The notes under the pieces are model-generated. The model was not told the DNA's origin. It worked only from the letters and a program-made list of their open reading frames with translations, and searched no databases. A stretch of DNA of 7,655 nucleotides from Candidatus Zhuqueibacterota bacterium. GTDB lineage: Bacteria > Zhuqueibacterota > QNDG01. Position 1 is the stretch's first letter. Each line of letters starts with the position of its first letter. Below, piece after piece: positions 6,990 to 7,655 of the stretch. The DNA is taken from positions 1-7,655 of the forward strand of contig QNDG01000050.1 in NCBI GenBank assembly GCA_003645915.1, given 5' to 3'. The position numbers and the translations under genes are program-made.

Positions 6990-7053
6990 CAAGTTGTAAT
7001 TACTTGTTATTTAAAGAGATAACTCTTCTGTTTAAAGTGCTTGAAATTTCAAG
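6990..7053 (+). promoter_or_regulatory. Palindromes upstream of the third gene, candidate activator sites
   Basis: Three dyads lie between the terminator and the sigma-54 promoter: CAAGT-N7-ACTTG (6990-7006), AAGAG-N4-CTCTT (7014-7027) and the perfect 14-bp CTTGAAATTTCAAG (7040-7053). Relative to a start at about 7106 their centres are near -108, -86 and -60. The first two fall in the usual range for enhancer-binding proteins. Short dyads occur by chance in AT-rich DNA, and the three do not share one sequence. Apart from these and the flanking terminator and promoter, nothing else is visible in 6893-7142. Confidence 0.35.
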
Positions 7054-7079
7054 GCATTATTTTTGTTAATTTAAAGTTT

Positions 7080-7095
7080 TGGCACGATTTAGGCA
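7080..7095 (+). promoter_or_regulatory. Sigma-54 (-24/-12) promoter of the third signalling gene
   Basis: TGGCACG (7080-7086) is a perfect -24 element. After four bases comes AGGCA (7091-7095), which keeps the essential GC at 7093-7094, exactly 12 bp from the GG at 7081-7082, but has AG instead of TT. The predicted start is near 7106, giving a 37-nt leader with AAAAGG (7133-7138) before ATG 7143. Confidence 0.75.
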
Positions 7096-7142
7096 TTATT
7101 GTTTTATGCAAACAAAATTAATAATTAATTAGAAAAGGTATT

Positions 7143-7655
7143 ATGGTAAAGATAAAAAATAGAAGCGCCAACAAAGACGATTCCTTTCTGGATCCTGTTC
7201 TTGTTACTGATGTTGTTCATAAATTAAAGAACGGATTGGGTGGTATTGCAGGTTTTACGGGATTACTGGAAAGGGATATCCCTCCTGATGATCCTAAATA
7301 CAAACTTGTACAGAGGATTTATAATGGTGTTCTTTCAGTTAATGAAACAGTTGTTGCACTGATGAACTTATCAATCCCTCATAAAAAGAGTACGGAAGAT
7401 ATTTATCTTACAGCATTGGTAAAAGAAATATGGGCAAATGAATTATATGGGAATAACGGTTCAACAGATAAAAATGACAAAACAGTTATACTTGGAGAAA
7501 AATTTAAAATTAAAGGTGATAAATTTATTATTCAGAAACTCATAACATCTGCTTTTAATCTTATAAAGCTGACCGGCAATGTGCTTTTAAAAATTGAAGT
7601 ATTCCCTTACGGTGAAAAGGCTGTAATTAAAAATACATTTAAGAAAAAGGAATCG
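7143..7655 (+). CDS. Histidine-kinase-like DHp protein, possible histidine phosphotransferase (3' end outside window)
   Basis: The frame is open for 171 codons to the window edge. ATG 7143 follows AAAAGG at 4-nt spacing and the sigma-54 promoter. There is no sensor domain: after about 14 polar residues a HisKA-like helical hairpin begins (15-75), with DVVHKLKNGLGGIAGFTGLL centred on His26. It resembles the HE-(I/L)-(R/K)-NPLGGI H-box of AtoS-like kinases, but Lys27 replaces the acidic residue and Gly replaces Pro. Residues about 90-171 look like a degenerate ATPase-type domain: an N-box-like helix contains Asn139, but where the G1 box D-x-G-x-G should follow, the sequence reads VIKNTFKKKES. 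Loss of ATP-binding motifs with a retained His hairpin recalls Spo0B and ChpT phosphotransferases. It could also be an ordinary or decaying kinase; the missing end is needed. I give no gene symbol. Confidence 0.7.
   Translation, partial: MVKIKNRSANKDDSFLDPVLVTDVVHKLKNGLGGIAGFTGLLERDIPPDDPKYKLVQRIYNGVLSVNETVVALMNLSIPHKKSTEDIYLTALVKEIWANELYGNNGSTDKNDKTVILGEKFKIKGDKFIIQKLITSAFNLIKLTGNVLLKIEVFPYGEKAVIKNTFKKKES

Noticed and set aside
1..7655. Search for CRISPR arrays, tRNA or rRNA genes, insertion sequences and attachment sites
   Set aside because: No spaced direct repeats, tRNA cloverleaf motifs, transposase-like coding or terminal inverted repeats were seen on either strand.

Overview
The window is AT-rich bacterial DNA with every supported gene on the + strand. 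It uses Shine-Dalgarno sites and has at least two good sigma-54 type (-24/-12) promoters. The mix of PspC/LiaF-type membrane proteins, HDFNN-type hybrid histidine kinases and sigma-54 promoters suggests a Gram-negative, environmental or anaerobic bacterium, for example an FCB-group, deltaproteobacterial or candidate-phylum lineage. Taxonomy cannot be fixed from this sequence, and I claim no species.

Layout. (1) Positions 1-209 are the C-terminal end of a protein-L-isoaspartate O-methyltransferase (pcm) cut by the window edge. (2) Positions 395-1653 hold a tight two-gene membrane operon: a protein with two PspC domains flanking a LiaF/DUF5668-like membrane hairpin, then a six-helix protein built from repeats of the same kind of hairpin. 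This pair looks like an envelope-stress module. (3) Positions 1654-1846 contain a strong hairpin and a candidate sigma-70 type promoter. (4) Positions 1847-4312 and 4418-6892 encode two soluble hybrid histidine kinases of nearly equal length. They are paralogous in their transmitter and receiver regions but differ in their N-terminal sensors (GAF-PAS-PAS versus PAS-GAF-PAS). The first has all canonical motifs; the second has lost the F-box, half of the G2 box and one of the receiver acidic residues. (5) The 105-bp gap between them holds a sigma-54 promoter whose -12 element lies in one arm of a 51-bp inverted repeat. (6) A rho-independent terminator follows the second kinase. (7) A second sigma-54 promoter, with upstream palindromes, precedes a third signalling gene from 7143 that runs off the window.

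The third gene is the most interesting item. It begins almost directly with a histidine-kinase dimerisation hairpin, has no sensor domain, and carries His-Lys where kinases have His-Glu/Asp. In its visible part it appears to lack the ATP-binding G1 box. A Spo0B/ChpT-like histidine phosphotransferase would look like this, and such a protein is what two neighbouring receiver-ended hybrid kinases would need to pass phosphate onward. Working hypothesis: the three genes form a multistep phosphorelay, with the last two under sigma-54 control. That is inference; only the motifs and positions are seen directly.
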